The notes under the pieces are model-generated. The model saw only the letters and a list, made by a program, of their open reading frames with translations. It had not been told where the DNA came from and did no database searches. 15,724 nt of DNA, from positions 1-15,724 of the forward strand of contig CAJBJW010000306.1 in the NCBI GenBank assembly GCA_903953455.1, in the 5' to 3' direction. Positions 1 to 6,752 of this stretch are shown here, one piece after another. The number at the start of each line of letters is the position of its first letter. Position 1 is the stretch's first letter. A program made the position numbers and the translations under genes. Source of the DNA: an uncultured Pseudomonadota bacterium (lineage in GTDB: Bacteria > Pseudomonadota > Gammaproteobacteria > Methylococcales > Methylomonadaceae).

Positions 1-159
1 GCGTTAGACGTGAATGATTGTGCTGCGCATATTTGCCCAACGGGCGCTATTTTAATTAAACGCACTGGATACAGCGTTCCCATTGGGCAGCGTATTTATG
101 ATCATGCGCACATTGATGTGGTTGCGCTGGCAAGCGAAGGGGAAGTGCATGACCACTAA
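1..159 (+). CDS. hoxU: HoxU, diaphorase [Fe-S] subunit of NAD-linked hydrogenase (C-terminal end only)
   Basis: Only the last 52 codons are in the window; the reading frame is open from base 1 to the TAA at 157-159. The visible part carries a ferredoxin-like cluster segment (C-A-A-H-I-C-P-T-G-A-I) followed by KRTGYSVPIGQRIYDH, which resembles the C-terminal end of HoxU, the iron-sulfur electron-transfer subunit that links the HoxF flavoprotein to the HoxYH hydrogenase in the cytoplasm. The stop overlaps the start of hoxY by 11 bases, as expected for translationally coupled hox subunits. A related NuoG/formate-dehydrogenase-like iron-sulfur subunit cannot be excluded from so short a fragment, but the hoxY neighbour makes HoxU the best call. 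Confidence 0.8.
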   Translation, partial: ALDVNDCAAHICPTGAILIKRTGYSVPIGQRIYDHAHIDVVALASEGEVHDH

Positions 160-694
160 AAAAGTGAAAGTGGCCACTGTGTCACTTGCGGGATGTTTTG
201 GGTGCCACATGTCATTTTTAGATTTAGATGAGCGACTTGTGGACTTGGTGGAGCACGTTCAATTTGACCGATCACCACTCACCGATATCGAACATTGCAG
301 CGACGATTGTGATATTGGTTTAATTGAAGGGGGTGTGTGTAATTCTGAAAACGTGCATGTTTTGCGCGAATTTCGCAAGAATTGTAAAATCCTTGTGGCC
401 GTAGGTGCTTGTGCTATTAACGGTGGATTGCCTGCGATGCGCAATCACATTAGTTTAGAAGATTGCTTAAATGAATCCTATATGGATGGCATTGGCGTAG
501 AAAATCCACAAATTCCAAGTGATATCGAATTACCGTTATTACTCGATAAAGTCCATCCACTGCATGAAGTAGTGAAAATTGATTATTTTTTGCCTGGATG
601 TCCTCCGTCAGCGGATGTTTTTTGGGCATTTCTTACTGATTTACTCGCTGGGCGTGAGCCTAAGTTGCCTTATGAGTTAATTCATTTTGATTAG
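149..694 (+). CDS. hoxY: HoxY, small subunit of soluble NAD-linked [NiFe] hydrogenase
   Basis: This 181-residue protein is the small, electron-transferring subunit of the cytoplasmic bidirectional [NiFe] hydrogenase; it normally pairs with HoxH and passes electrons from H2 to HoxFU and NAD+. The proximal [4Fe-4S] ligands are visible as C16 and C19 (AGCFGCHMSF), C88 (VGACAINGG) and C151 (PGCPPSADVFW). No signal peptide is present, which fits the soluble group-3d type. The frame is open further upstream, but the ATG at 149 is chosen because AGGGGAAG lies just before it, it overlaps the hoxU stop, and the protein then begins at the usual VSLAGCFGC position. Oddly, a terminator follows at once and no hoxH is seen downstream. 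Confidence 0.93.
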   Translation: MTTKKVKVATVSLAGCFGCHMSFLDLDERLVDLVEHVQFDRSPLTDIEHCSDDCDIGLIEGGVCNSENVHVLREFRKNCKILVAVGACAINGGLPAMRNHISLEDCLNESYMDGIGVENPQIPSDIELPLLLDKVHPLHEVVKIDYFLPGCPPSADVFWAFLTDLLAGREPKLPYELIHFD

Positions 695-720
695 TTTTGT
701 TACGTCAGTCGCAATATTTT

Positions 721-750
721 AAAGGGTTTGCATGATGTGAACCCTTTTTT
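721..750 (+). terminator. Intrinsic terminator after hoxY
   Basis: Perfect 8-base arms AAAGGGTT (721-728) and AACCCTTT (740-747) enclose an 11-base loop and run into a T tract. It sits 26 bases after the hoxY stop, so the hox transcript seems to end here. On the other strand the hairpin is followed by a shorter T-rich run and might also serve the convergent receiver gene. Confidence 0.8.
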
Positions 751-849
751 ATATCTTTTATTTTGGTAAGTTATGACAGCCATAAAGCTCAGTTTGAGTA
801 TTTTATCGAAATTAAATCCTAGATGCTGATAGCAATATTTTTTTATCGG

Positions 850-1233
850 TTATATTTGCATTACGTCTTGCATTATGTCTTCGATTACATTGAGTAATTG
901 TCGATGTGTGAAGGGTTTGAGTAAACTCGCTCTCACGCCTAACATATGAGCCGAATCCAAATTAAAACCGGCGGTAACTGCACGTCGACCACCCGAAATG
1001 GCAATGATTGGCAATTTAGGATGAGCTTGAATTAATTCTATAATGACTTCAATACCATCTTTTTTTGGCATAATAATATCAGTAATCACTAAGTCGGGAT
1101 GATAACGATAAAAGCTTTTTATTCCTTCAACACCGTCTTCAGCTATAAAGACTTGATACCCTTCATGTGTCAATAATTTTTTCAATACGTTGCGCATTTG
1201 TTCATCATCATCAATGACTAATATCTTCGTCAT
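850..1233 (-). CDS. Stand-alone response-regulator receiver protein (CheY-like)
   Basis: The 127-residue protein is a single receiver domain with no output domain. Visible landmarks are the acidic pocket D8-D9-D10, the phospho-acceptor D52 (LVITDIIMPKKDG), S80 (IAISGGRR) and the conserved K106 (LLKPF). The loop between S80 and K106 is a few residues longer than in E. coli CheY, a pattern common in single-domain receivers outside classical chemotaxis. It probably acts as a phospho-relay or allosteric partner of a kinase or effector encoded elsewhere; no histidine kinase lies in the window. AAAGG about ten bases before the ATG is a plausible ribosome binding site. An uninterrupted run of eight C (G on the coding strand) lies about 70 bases upstream. 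Confidence 0.9.
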   Translation of the reverse strand: MTKILVIDDDEQMRNVLKKLLTHEGYQVFIAEDGVEGIKSFYRYHPDLVITDIIMPKKDGIEVIIELIQAHPKLPIIAISGGRRAVTAGFNLDSAHMLGVRASLLKPFTHRQLLNVIEDIMQDVMQI

Positions 1234-1464
1234 GCGTTATACCTTTCATGGAAATGTTAATCCAAATAACGCACTTTAATTTGGCTTTTTACTGAGGACT
1301 CAACCCCCCCCAAGTAAACCTTATTTGTTGATTCTAATATTGCATGTAAATTTTATTATCCATGTAATTAAGAAGCTGCGCGCTAATACCATTTATTGCT
1401 ATTTACATTTAAAAAGTGCTCTACGAATGTAATTCGATATTGCGAAGTCTTAAAAAATAAATAG

Positions 1465-1499
1465 TTGACTAAAATTATCAGTTTTTTTCAAATAGTCAA
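1465..1499 (+). promoter_or_regulatory. Possible promoter covered by an inverted repeat
   Basis: TTGACT (1465-1470) is followed after 17 bases by TCAAAT (1488-1493), a plausible though imperfect sigma-70 promoter on the plus strand. The arms TTGACTA (1465-1471) and TAGTCAA (1493-1499) form a perfect 7-base inverted repeat that covers the -35 and abuts the -10, as an operator would. Downstream there is only non-coding sequence and very short frames, so any product would be a small RNA or small protein. Confidence 0.3.
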
Positions 1500-1544
1500 A
1501 TGGTTAAATAGTATAAATACATGCTTAGAGATAGGATTAAAACG

Positions 1545-1558
1545 TGTCTGAGCAGACA
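1545..1558. repeat. Small perfect inverted repeat
   Basis: TGTCTG and CAGACA flank the dinucleotide AG. It lies in the leader of the putative transcript starting near 1500. A related core, CTGAGCAG flanked by CATGC/GCATG-type arms, occurs in the pheA-fapA-like intergenic region at 11666-11682. Confidence 0.4.
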
Positions 1559-1681
1559 TTACCTTAATTTATACAAAACAAAAGGGAATATCAGGAGGTT
1601 TAATGTCTATAGTAGGAGACTAAAACAGAATATTTAGATCAATATGCTATTAGAGAGTGTAGCGAAATACCAATCCATAAA

Positions 1682-1750
1682 ATGAATTTATATATCGCTA
1701 TTTTAATTTTGTTTATCGCATATTTGTATGAAATAACCGTCACTCACTAA
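1682..1750 (+). CDS. Possible 22-residue hydrophobic small protein
   Basis: The frame ATG...TAA would encode MNLYIAILILFIAYLYEITV-TH, a single membrane-spanning helix with almost no charged residue except a C-terminal Glu. It has no clear ribosome binding site. A perfect AGGAGG lies further upstream, but in front of a separate six-codon frame (1603-1623). In AT-rich DNA such hydrophobic frames arise by chance, so this is offered only as a candidate small membrane protein. Confidence 0.2.
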   Translation: MNLYIAILILFIAYLYEITVTH

Positions 1751-1879
1751 CGACTAAATAGCGCGGTATTCAATTCAAGCTTGATGGAAGCGAGCTGATA
1801 ACCCATAAGGAATGTGAAAAAGCGGCATAAATTAGGTGAATTAATTCTTAATAGCAACATTCAAATTTTAAATGAATTG

Positions 1880-2383
1880 TTATTCGCCTGTTTTACGCAG
1901 AATATGAACACGAGCGCGTAGTAATGACCATGCGACTATAAGTGTTAATGCAAATAAAGAAAATTCTAAGGTGATAAACGCGCCTATTTTAAAATAGGCA
2001 AACAACGGATGCACAAAACGCACAAACCAGCCAGCAAGCTCATCTGCAAGCGCAGAAAAAAAAGTTAAACTGCTGAGCCAGATTTTTAAACTGGTTGAGA
2101 ATTCAGTCATTAGCATTAAATGCGTGAGCGTGACGGCAAGCATCCCCATGGCGAATAAATGAAAATGCAACACTTCAAGCATGCCTTCATAGCTTTTTGC
2201 GGGAATAAATTGTTCTTCATTGCCGCAGTAATACGTAATCACTGAAGCTGGAGTAAATGCCATGTGATTAAAATACATCATCGCATTACTGATTCCAAGT
2301 AAGAAAACATAAGCCAAAAACATCAGCACAAGCGCATTAAGTAACAGTTTTCGCTGTTGTTCTCCATTGACGAAATAACGCAT
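1880..2383 (-). CDS. Four-helix inner-membrane protein with conserved-looking histidines, partner of FMN-binding protein
   Basis: This 167-residue protein has no family I can name. Four hydrophobic segments are visible at about residues 15-37, 70-92, 101-123 and 133-156. Helix 2 carries H73, H75 and H88 in LEVLHFHLFAMGMLAVTLTHL, and H40 and H125 lie near membrane edges; paired histidines in helices are typical of heme b or metal ligation. Its ATG shares one base with the stop of the upstream FMN-binding gene (TAATG), so the two are translationally coupled. By inference it passes electrons from the membrane to the exported flavoprotein, or anchors it. It is the last gene of the apparent operon starting at the Fur-like box. 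It could instead be a non-redox membrane partner; no charge transfer is proven. Confidence 0.75.
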   Translation of the reverse strand: MRYFVNGEQQRKLLLNALVLMFLAYVFLLGISNAMMYFNHMAFTPASVITYYCGNEEQFIPAKSYEGMLEVLHFHLFAMGMLAVTLTHLMLMTEFSTSLKIWLSSLTFFSALADELAGWFVRFVHPLFAYFKIGAFITLEFSLFALTLIVAWSLLRARVHILRKTGE

Positions 2384-2907
2384 TATTTTTTCACCATGAC
2401 ACTATAATATGCTTGTACTTTTCGCACGCTGTTTAACGCAGAGCGTGTACTCAATGTTGCGCCACTGACGGCGTCAACGCCTTTGCTGAAATCCATATTG
2501 TCTATATCACGTTTAATGAGTGATTCAAACCACCGCTCTGGCGGCATATATTCCGCAGGTTCATGAAAAGCGAGTAAATGTACACCACGAACTTCACCCG
2601 ATGGCGTAAGAATAATCATAATGGTTTCCGGTTTTGTGCGCACAGTTTCGCTTTCAATAGCGGCATAGCCTAAAATTTTATCGCCTTCTTTGCCAACATA
2701 AAAGGTGAATAACCCTGACTGCAGTTTCGTTTTGGCGAGTTGGGCGATTTTAGCTGATTCTGCCTCATCAGGAAAAAGTGATAAATTTTCAATAGTGGCT
2801 TTGCCAAAGGCTAACTCAAGTGCCTCTGTTTTGCTGTAAAAAATTTGCGCAAACGCGCTTTGCGTGAAACTCAAAAAAAGAATGAATAGAGCGATTTTTA
2901 TTTTCAT
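2383..2907 (-). CDS. Exported FMN-binding domain protein (NqrC/RnfG-like, covalently flavinylated)
   Basis: This 174-residue protein begins with a Sec signal peptide (MKIKIALFILFLSFTQSAFA, cleavage before Gln21) and continues as one FMN-binding domain. The motif D-A-V-S-G-A-T-L-S-T near residues 144-153 matches the site where ApbE-type transferases attach FMN to a Thr in NqrC, RnfG and related proteins. It lacks the N-terminal membrane helix architecture of true NqrC or RnfG, and no nqr or rnf genes surround it. Instead it sits between an outer-membrane barrel gene (74-base gap) and a coupled membrane-protein gene, suggesting a dedicated periplasmic redox shuttle. ApbE is not in the window. 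The ribosome binding site is weak; the start is chosen because it gives a complete signal peptide. Confidence 0.88.
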   Translation of the reverse strand: MKIKIALFILFLSFTQSAFAQIFYSKTEALELAFGKATIENLSLFPDEAESAKIAQLAKTKLQSGLFTFYVGKEGDKILGYAAIESETVRTKPETIMIILTPSGEVRGVHLLAFHEPAEYMPPERWFESLIKRDIDNMDFSKGVDAVSGATLSTRSALNSVRKVQAYYSVMVKK

Positions 2908-2981
2908 AAAGGTTGTTTATTTTCATATAGCAGCTTGCCAATTGTTATTTTCAAATCACTCCACTCTTTCTTGTGTTTAGT

Positions 2982-4391
2982 TTAGAAAATAAAACCAAAG
3001 CCTAAGTTGACATCATCAGCAGCAATACCTTTTTGAGCTTCAAAATTTCTATAGTCTGCTTTAATAACGACATTAGGAATTGGTTTGTATTGCAATCCAA
3101 ATTGATAAATTTGACGATTTAAATTGCCGTTATCTGGCAATCCGTTAGGTACTTTAGCTAGCGAGTCCATTTGTTCATATCGGAAAAAAGGTGCAAAATA
3201 TTGATCGGTACTTGGGATAATAAGCGGCAATACATCATAACCTACTTCAGTGTACCAGCCATAATTCTCTGACCCAATAGTTTGTCCTTTAGCTTTGCTC
3301 AAAATGGCTGCATCCCCTATGCGACCAACTGAACCTAAAGCACGCCATTCTAGGCCACGATATTTCCATTGAATGTGACCTTCATAGAGTTGCGTAAAAG
3401 CATCGATATTCTCACCAGCATATAATTTATCTTGCCCAGAATTTCCCACATAGGCTGATCCACCGAGCGTAACACCCGTTAAATAGTCTGGTGTGTAATC
3501 GAGTCGAGCAACGTAACCAAAATTTTCGGCTTGCGCATTTCCGCCCGATTGCCGCCCATCACGAATACCTTTTGAGGTGAAATTAGCAGCGTCCATCCCA
3601 TTCATTACATATGCAGTATAACTCAATTCAGGTGTGAGTTGCCCGAATAATCCCACGCCCAGTTCACGCCATGTACTTGGAATAATGGTGCGCTCTACTT
3701 CGGGGCGGTTGTTACCAAAATAAAAGGGAGGTTCGTGAATTTGGTTGATAAAACCCATTGGTGTTAAAACCATTCCCGCTCGAACATTTGCCATTGGATC
3801 GATAAAGAAATCTAAAGCGGCAAACTCAATAGAAACCGTCCCGCCATTTCTGCCGGTTGTTCCATGTTCGACTTCAAACTCACTATTAAATATAATTTTA
3901 TCATTGAATTTATAGCCCGTGTATAAAATCATACGATACATATCCGCACTATCTTTAAGGGCGCCTTTATCGCCCACAATATTGCGATAACTCGCTTCAC
4001 CATAACCACCAATAGAGAGGCCTTGACCAACCTGATACACTTTTGACGCAGCAGGCCCCATGCCGTACATACTTTTGTATTTGGCTTCTTCGGGAATTGA
4101 TAAATTGGTGCGCAGTTTTTCCACTTCTTGACTGAGTACGTCTGTTTTGTGTTCTAATTTTTTAACGTCATTTGTTGCTACAGCAGGTGCTGGCGCGTTT
4201 GTTTTGTCGTTGATTTGCGTGGCAGGTGCCGTGACCGCATTTTTTTGGAGTGCTTCGATTTGTTTTTGTTGCATTTCGATAATTTTCCACATCTCATCCA
4301 TTGTTTTTGGCTTTTCTAGCGCATAAACAGATGTTGAAACGGATAATAAACCCGCTATGGTAAAAGATAAGTAATTTTTTTGATGTACCAT
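2982..4391 (-). CDS. Outer-membrane beta-barrel porin with N-terminal coiled coil
   Basis: From the ATG at 4391 the protein has 469 residues. It has a signal peptide ending near STSVYA, a heptad-like coiled coil (MDEMWKIIEMQQKQIEALQK), an Ala/Pro linker, a second coiled segment (VKKLEHKTDVLSQEVEKLR), then a barrel from about residue 110 with alternating aromatic strands and a C-terminal Phe (NLGFGFIF), the usual Bam recognition end. The coil-plus-barrel layout recalls phosphate/pyrophosphate-selective-type porins, in which the coil forms a periplasmic stalk. A GTG five codons upstream is in frame, but ATG 4391 is preferred: GGGA sits at proper spacing before it. A Fur-box-like element overlaps its promoter, so iron limitation probably induces it. 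The substrate is unknown. Confidence 0.85.
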   Translation of the reverse strand: MVHQKNYLSFTIAGLLSVSTSVYALEKPKTMDEMWKIIEMQQKQIEALQKNAVTAPATQINDKTNAPAPAVATNDVKKLEHKTDVLSQEVEKLRTNLSIPEEAKYKSMYGMGPAASKVYQVGQGLSIGGYGEASYRNIVGDKGALKDSADMYRMILYTGYKFNDKIIFNSEFEVEHGTTGRNGGTVSIEFAALDFFIDPMANVRAGMVLTPMGFINQIHEPPFYFGNNRPEVERTIIPSTWRELGVGLFGQLTPELSYTAYVMNGMDAANFTSKGIRDGRQSGGNAQAENFGYVARLDYTPDYLTGVTLGGSAYVGNSGQDKLYAGENIDAFTQLYEGHIQWKYRGLEWRALGSVGRIGDAAILSKAKGQTIGSENYGWYTEVGYDVLPLIIPSTDQYFAPFFRYEQMDSLAKVPNGLPDNGNLNRQIYQFGLQYKPIPNVVIKADYRNFEAQKGIAADDVNLGFGFIF

Positions 4392-4424
4392 GATATTGAT
4401 TCCCACAAAATTTCATTGAGTGAA

Positions 4425-4453
4425 ATCATAACAGTTATTTATCTAAATGAAAA
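4425..4453 (-). promoter_or_regulatory. Promoter of the porin/FMN-protein operon
   Basis: Read on the minus strand, TTTTCA (4448-4453) is followed after exactly 17 bases by TATGAT (4425-4430), about 35 bases before the porin ATG. The -35 lies within the Fur-like element, so repressor binding would exclude RNA polymerase. Confidence 0.5.
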
Positions 4454-4466
4454 TCATTATCATTTG
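4443..4466 (-). promoter_or_regulatory. Fur-box-like operator
   Basis: On the minus strand the element contains AATGATAATGATTTTCATT. Aligned with the E. coli consensus GATAATGATAATCATTATC, the best register matches 14 of 19 positions, including the full GATAATGAT half and the TCATT core. It covers the -35 of the porin promoter and is the only such box I saw in the window. By analogy with Fe-Fur repression, the downstream three-gene unit would be turned on in iron shortage. Confidence 0.65.
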
Positions 4467-4479
4467 TAAATGGGTGTCA

Positions 4480-4770
4480 TTATTTTTGAGAAATAAGTCG
4501 TATTTGAATATTAGTTAATACGGGGTTAGTGAACGTGGCGGCAGCTTCAAGCATGGCGGCTTTGTGAAAACGCAGTTGTGACGACCACACTGCCAAGTCG
4601 GTGTAAACCATCAGTGTTGTGTTATGTGCTACGCAGTGGAGGGCGTGTGATGCTAATTCTTCGGGCAACACACGTTGAATAGTCGATAGCAAATCTTGTT
4701 GTTGCGTTAATTTGGCCGTCAATTGGTCGAGGGCGTAATTATGAAATGTGTCAATGGATTTGAAGCTCAT
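4480..4770 (-). CDS. dciA: DUF721/DciA-like protein (helicase-loader family)
   Basis: This 96-residue protein shows the DUF721 pattern: an N-terminal helical part (LTQQQDLLSTIQRVLPEELASHA) followed by a basic/hydrophobic strand-helix block (TTLMVYTDLAVWSSQLRFHKAAMLEAA). That block resembles the characteristic D-x-x-x-W-A-x-x-L-R-F motif of DciA, the ancestral loader of the DnaB replicative helicase in bacteria lacking DnaC. It is short for the family, corresponding mostly to the core domain. It starts 26 bases after the cysM stop and is probably co-transcribed with it; no strong ribosome binding site is visible. The family assignment is fairly secure; the replication role is known for relatives only. 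Confidence 0.78.
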   Translation of the reverse strand: MSFKSIDTFHNYALDQLTAKLTQQQDLLSTIQRVLPEELASHALHCVAHNTTLMVYTDLAVWSSQLRFHKAAMLEAAATFTNPVLTNIQIRLISQK

Positions 4771-4796
4771 GATTTTTAGGTCTTAATAAGTCAATT

Positions 4797-5693
4797 TCAA
4801 ACGGGCATATCAAATAAACCTGTAGATAAATAACGATCACCGCGATCGCAAATAATAGCGACAATGATGGCATTTTCTACTTCATTCGCAAGCTGAAGAG
4901 CAGAAAAAACTGCGCCACCTGAAGACACACCGCCAAAAACACCTTCTTTTTGTGCCAGCGTTCGAGTCATATTTTCTGCTGACAATTGATCAACTTCAAT
5001 AATGCGATTGATGCGACTCGCATCATAAATTTTAGGTAAATATTCCTTAGGCCAGCGACGAATGCCGGCAATCTTAGCGTCACCTTTGGGCTGTACACCA
5101 ATAATTTGAATCGCGGGATTTTGTTCAAGTAGATATTTTGATGTTCCCATAATCGTCCCTGTTGTTCCCATAGCACTGACAAAATGGGTGACGCTTCCTT
5201 GCGTGTCACGCCAGATTTCTACGCCAGTGGTTTCGTAATGGGCACGTGGATTATCGGGATTTGAAAATTGATCTAAGATACGACCTTTGCCATCACGTTC
5301 CATTTCACGTGCTAAATCAATAGCGCCTTCCATGCTGCTTGCCGCAGGCGTTAAAATAATCTCAGCGCCGTAAGCTCGCATCGATGCAATACGCTCTGCG
5401 CTCATATTATCGGGCATAATTAACGTCATCTTATAGCCTTTAATAGCCGCCGCCATGGCTAATGCAATGCCAGTATTGCCGCTAGTTGCTTCAATTAAAC
5501 GATCACCCGACTTGATTTCACCCCGCTCCTCAGCGCGTAAAATCATACTTAACGCGGGTCGGTCTTTGACTGAGCCTGCTGGGTTATTACCTTCTAATTT
5601 GAGCAAAATAGTATTGCTTGGATGGTGAGGTAAGCGTTGCAGACGAACTAGAGGTGTATTTCCAACAAACGACTCAAGCGTAGGGTAGGTCAT
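4797..5693 (-). CDS. cysM: Cysteine synthase B (O-acetylserine sulfhydrylase, thiosulfate-using type)
   Basis: The PLP enzyme makes cysteine or S-sulfocysteine from O-acetylserine in the cytoplasm. From MTYPTLESF it has 298 residues, close to E. coli CysM. Visible are the PLP lysine K43 (NPAGSVKDRP), the phosphate/substrate loop SGNTG (71-75), the GTTGT PLP-phosphate loop (176-180) and GVSSGG (255-260). The CysM-specific IRRWPKEYLP and CDRGDRYLSTG segments (C282) separate it from CysK. The frame continues 27 codons upstream to 5774, but that part is not CysM-like, so one of the two adjacent ATGs (5696 or 5693) is taken as the start; neither has a good ribosome binding site. It is divergent from hemF and leads into dciA. 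Confidence 0.93.
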   Translation of the reverse strand: MTYPTLESFVGNTPLVRLQRLPHHPSNTILLKLEGNNPAGSVKDRPALSMILRAEERGEIKSGDRLIEATSGNTGIALAMAAAIKGYKMTLIMPDNMSAERIASMRAYGAEIILTPAASSMEGAIDLAREMERDGKGRILDQFSNPDNPRAHYETTGVEIWRDTQGSVTHFVSAMGTTGTIMGTSKYLLEQNPAIQIIGVQPKGDAKIAGIRRWPKEYLPKIYDASRINRIIEVDQLSAENMTRTLAQKEGVFGGVSSGGAVFSALQLANEVENAIIVAIICDRGDRYLSTGLFDMPV

Positions 5694-5730
5694 CATAAAA
5701 GTAGAAATGAGTTGAATTAAAAAAGTAAAA

Positions 5731-5768
5731 GGATAAAAATTATCCCACATTAAACGTAATTTTTGTAA
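5731..5768 (-). promoter_or_regulatory. Possible cysM promoter with small inverted repeat
   Basis: On the minus strand TTACAA is followed after about 18 bases by GATAAT (5739-5744), placing a transcript start just upstream of the preferred cysM ATG. GGATAA (5731-5736) and TTATCC (5740-5745) form a perfect inverted repeat with a three-base centre at this spot. A transcript starting here would not include the upstream codons, supporting the internal start. Confidence 0.3.
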
Positions 5769-5803
5769 GTGCATTCAAAAAAGACGTTTTTTTATTAACC
5801 CAA

Positions 5804-5811
5804 ATTATAAT
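5804..5811. promoter_or_regulatory. Shared -10 region between cysM and hemF
   Basis: ATTATAAT reads as TATAAT on both strands (5806-5811 plus, 5804-5809 minus). In the plus direction it would start hemF transcription about 15 bases before the ATG. No good -35 is seen for either direction. Confidence 0.4.
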
Positions 5812-5830
5812 CCATTTAAAGATAAAACCT

Positions 5831-6742
5831 ATGAATCAAGCTCAAATCGATCAGGTCAAAGACTATTTGCTCAATTTGCAAAATACTATTTGCAGTGCAT
5901 TAGAAGGTGAGGAGCCTTCTGCGCGTTTTATTGAAGAACAATGGTCACGTGAAGAAGGTGGCGGTGGTCGCACACGTGTTATGGCAAAAGGGGATACATT
6001 TGAGCAAGCCGGTGTGAATTTTTCGCATGTATCGGGTTTTCATCTGCCGCCTTCAGCCACGCAAAAACGCCCAGAACTTGCTAATCGCCAATTTGAAGCC
6101 ATGGGCGTGTCGCTTGTTATGCATCCAAATAATCCTTATGTCCCAACATCGCATGCCAATGTACGTCTTATTATTGCAAAAAAAGAAGGCGAACCAACTA
6201 TTTGGTGGTTTGGGGGCGGGTTTGATTTAACACCTTATTATCCCTTTAAAGAAGATGTACTGTTTTGGCATGAAACGGCCAAAGCGGCTTGTGATCCGTT
6301 TGGCGCGGAGGTATATGCTAACTATAAAAAATGGTGTGATGAATACTTCTTTTTAACACATCGCAATGAAACACGTGGTGTGGGTGGTTTATTCTTTGAT
6401 GATTTAAACGAAGGGGGTTTTGAAGCGTGTTTTGCGTTTATGCAAAGTGTTGGTAGCAGTTATATTAAAGCTTATTTGCCGCTAGTCCAAAAACGCAAAG
6501 CGATGCCTTATGGTGAGCGTGAACGTGATTTTCAATTATATCGTCGTGGACGTTACGTTGAATTTAATTTGGTTTATGATCGCGGCACGCTGTTTGGTTT
6601 GCAATCGGGCGGACGTACGGAGTCGATTTTAATGTCGCTACCGCCCGTTGTGAACTGGAGATATAACTGGCAACCTCAAGCGGGAACACCCGAGGCTGAG
6701 CTTTATGATATTTATTTGAAGCCACAAAATTGGCTATCTTAA
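5831..6742 (+). CDS. hemF: Oxygen-dependent coproporphyrinogen III oxidase
   Basis: The 303-residue enzyme converts coproporphyrinogen III to protoporphyrinogen IX with O2 in cytoplasmic heme synthesis. Length and landmarks agree with E. coli HemF throughout: EEGGGGRTRV near 41-50, HPNNPYVPTSHANVR (98-112), WWFGGGFDLTPYY (125-137), the four conserved histidines H98, H108, H147 and H177, and YVEFNLVYDRGTLFGLQSGGRTESILMSLPP split over residues 242-272. The ATG at 5831 gives a typical N terminus, with only a weak AAAG upstream. The presence of HemF indicates heme synthesis in the presence of oxygen. The gene converges with the Cys-repeat gene at 6753 with ten bases between stops and no obvious terminator. 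Confidence 0.96.
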   Translation: MNQAQIDQVKDYLLNLQNTICSALEGEEPSARFIEEQWSREEGGGGRTRVMAKGDTFEQAGVNFSHVSGFHLPPSATQKRPELANRQFEAMGVSLVMHPNNPYVPTSHANVRLIIAKKEGEPTIWWFGGGFDLTPYYPFKEDVLFWHETAKAACDPFGAEVYANYKKWCDEYFFLTHRNETRGVGGLFFDDLNEGGFEACFAFMQSVGSSYIKAYLPLVQKRKAMPYGERERDFQLYRRGRYVEFNLVYDRGTLFGLQSGGRTESILMSLPPVVNWRYNWQPQAGTPEAELYDIYLKPQNWLS

Positions 6743-6752
6743 AACAGCAGGT

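Larger units (their letters stand above)
1234..1879. other. 646-base AT-rich intergenic region without a convincing gene
   Basis: This stretch separates two minus-strand genes. It contains an eight-C run (1304-1311), a TTGACTA/TAGTCAA inverted repeat overlapping a possible promoter (1465-1499), a TGTCTG-AG-CAGACA hairpin (1545-1558), a perfect AGGAGG before a six-codon frame (1593-1623), and a 22-codon hydrophobic frame (1682-1750). No RNA gene or protein family is recognised. The density of small structures suggests a regulatory region, an unannotated small RNA, or remnants of a lost gene. Confidence 0.6.

Noticed and set aside
83..148. In-frame upstream extension of hoxY
   Set aside because: It lies wholly within hoxU, has no ribosome binding site at its start, and does not resemble HoxY; the ATG at 149 has a good Shine-Dalgarno and normal family start.
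1603..1623. Six-codon frame after a perfect AGGAGG
   Set aside because: Too short to call a gene; kept only as part of the observation on the intergenic region.
1814..1921. 35-codon plus-strand frame starting with GTG
   Set aside because: It overlaps the end of the minus-strand membrane-protein gene, has poor ribosome-binding-site spacing, and shows no family match.
5694..5774. 27-codon N-terminal extension of cysM
   Set aside because: The extension is AT-rich and unlike CysM proteins; a promoter candidate falls inside it, so the internal ATG is preferred.
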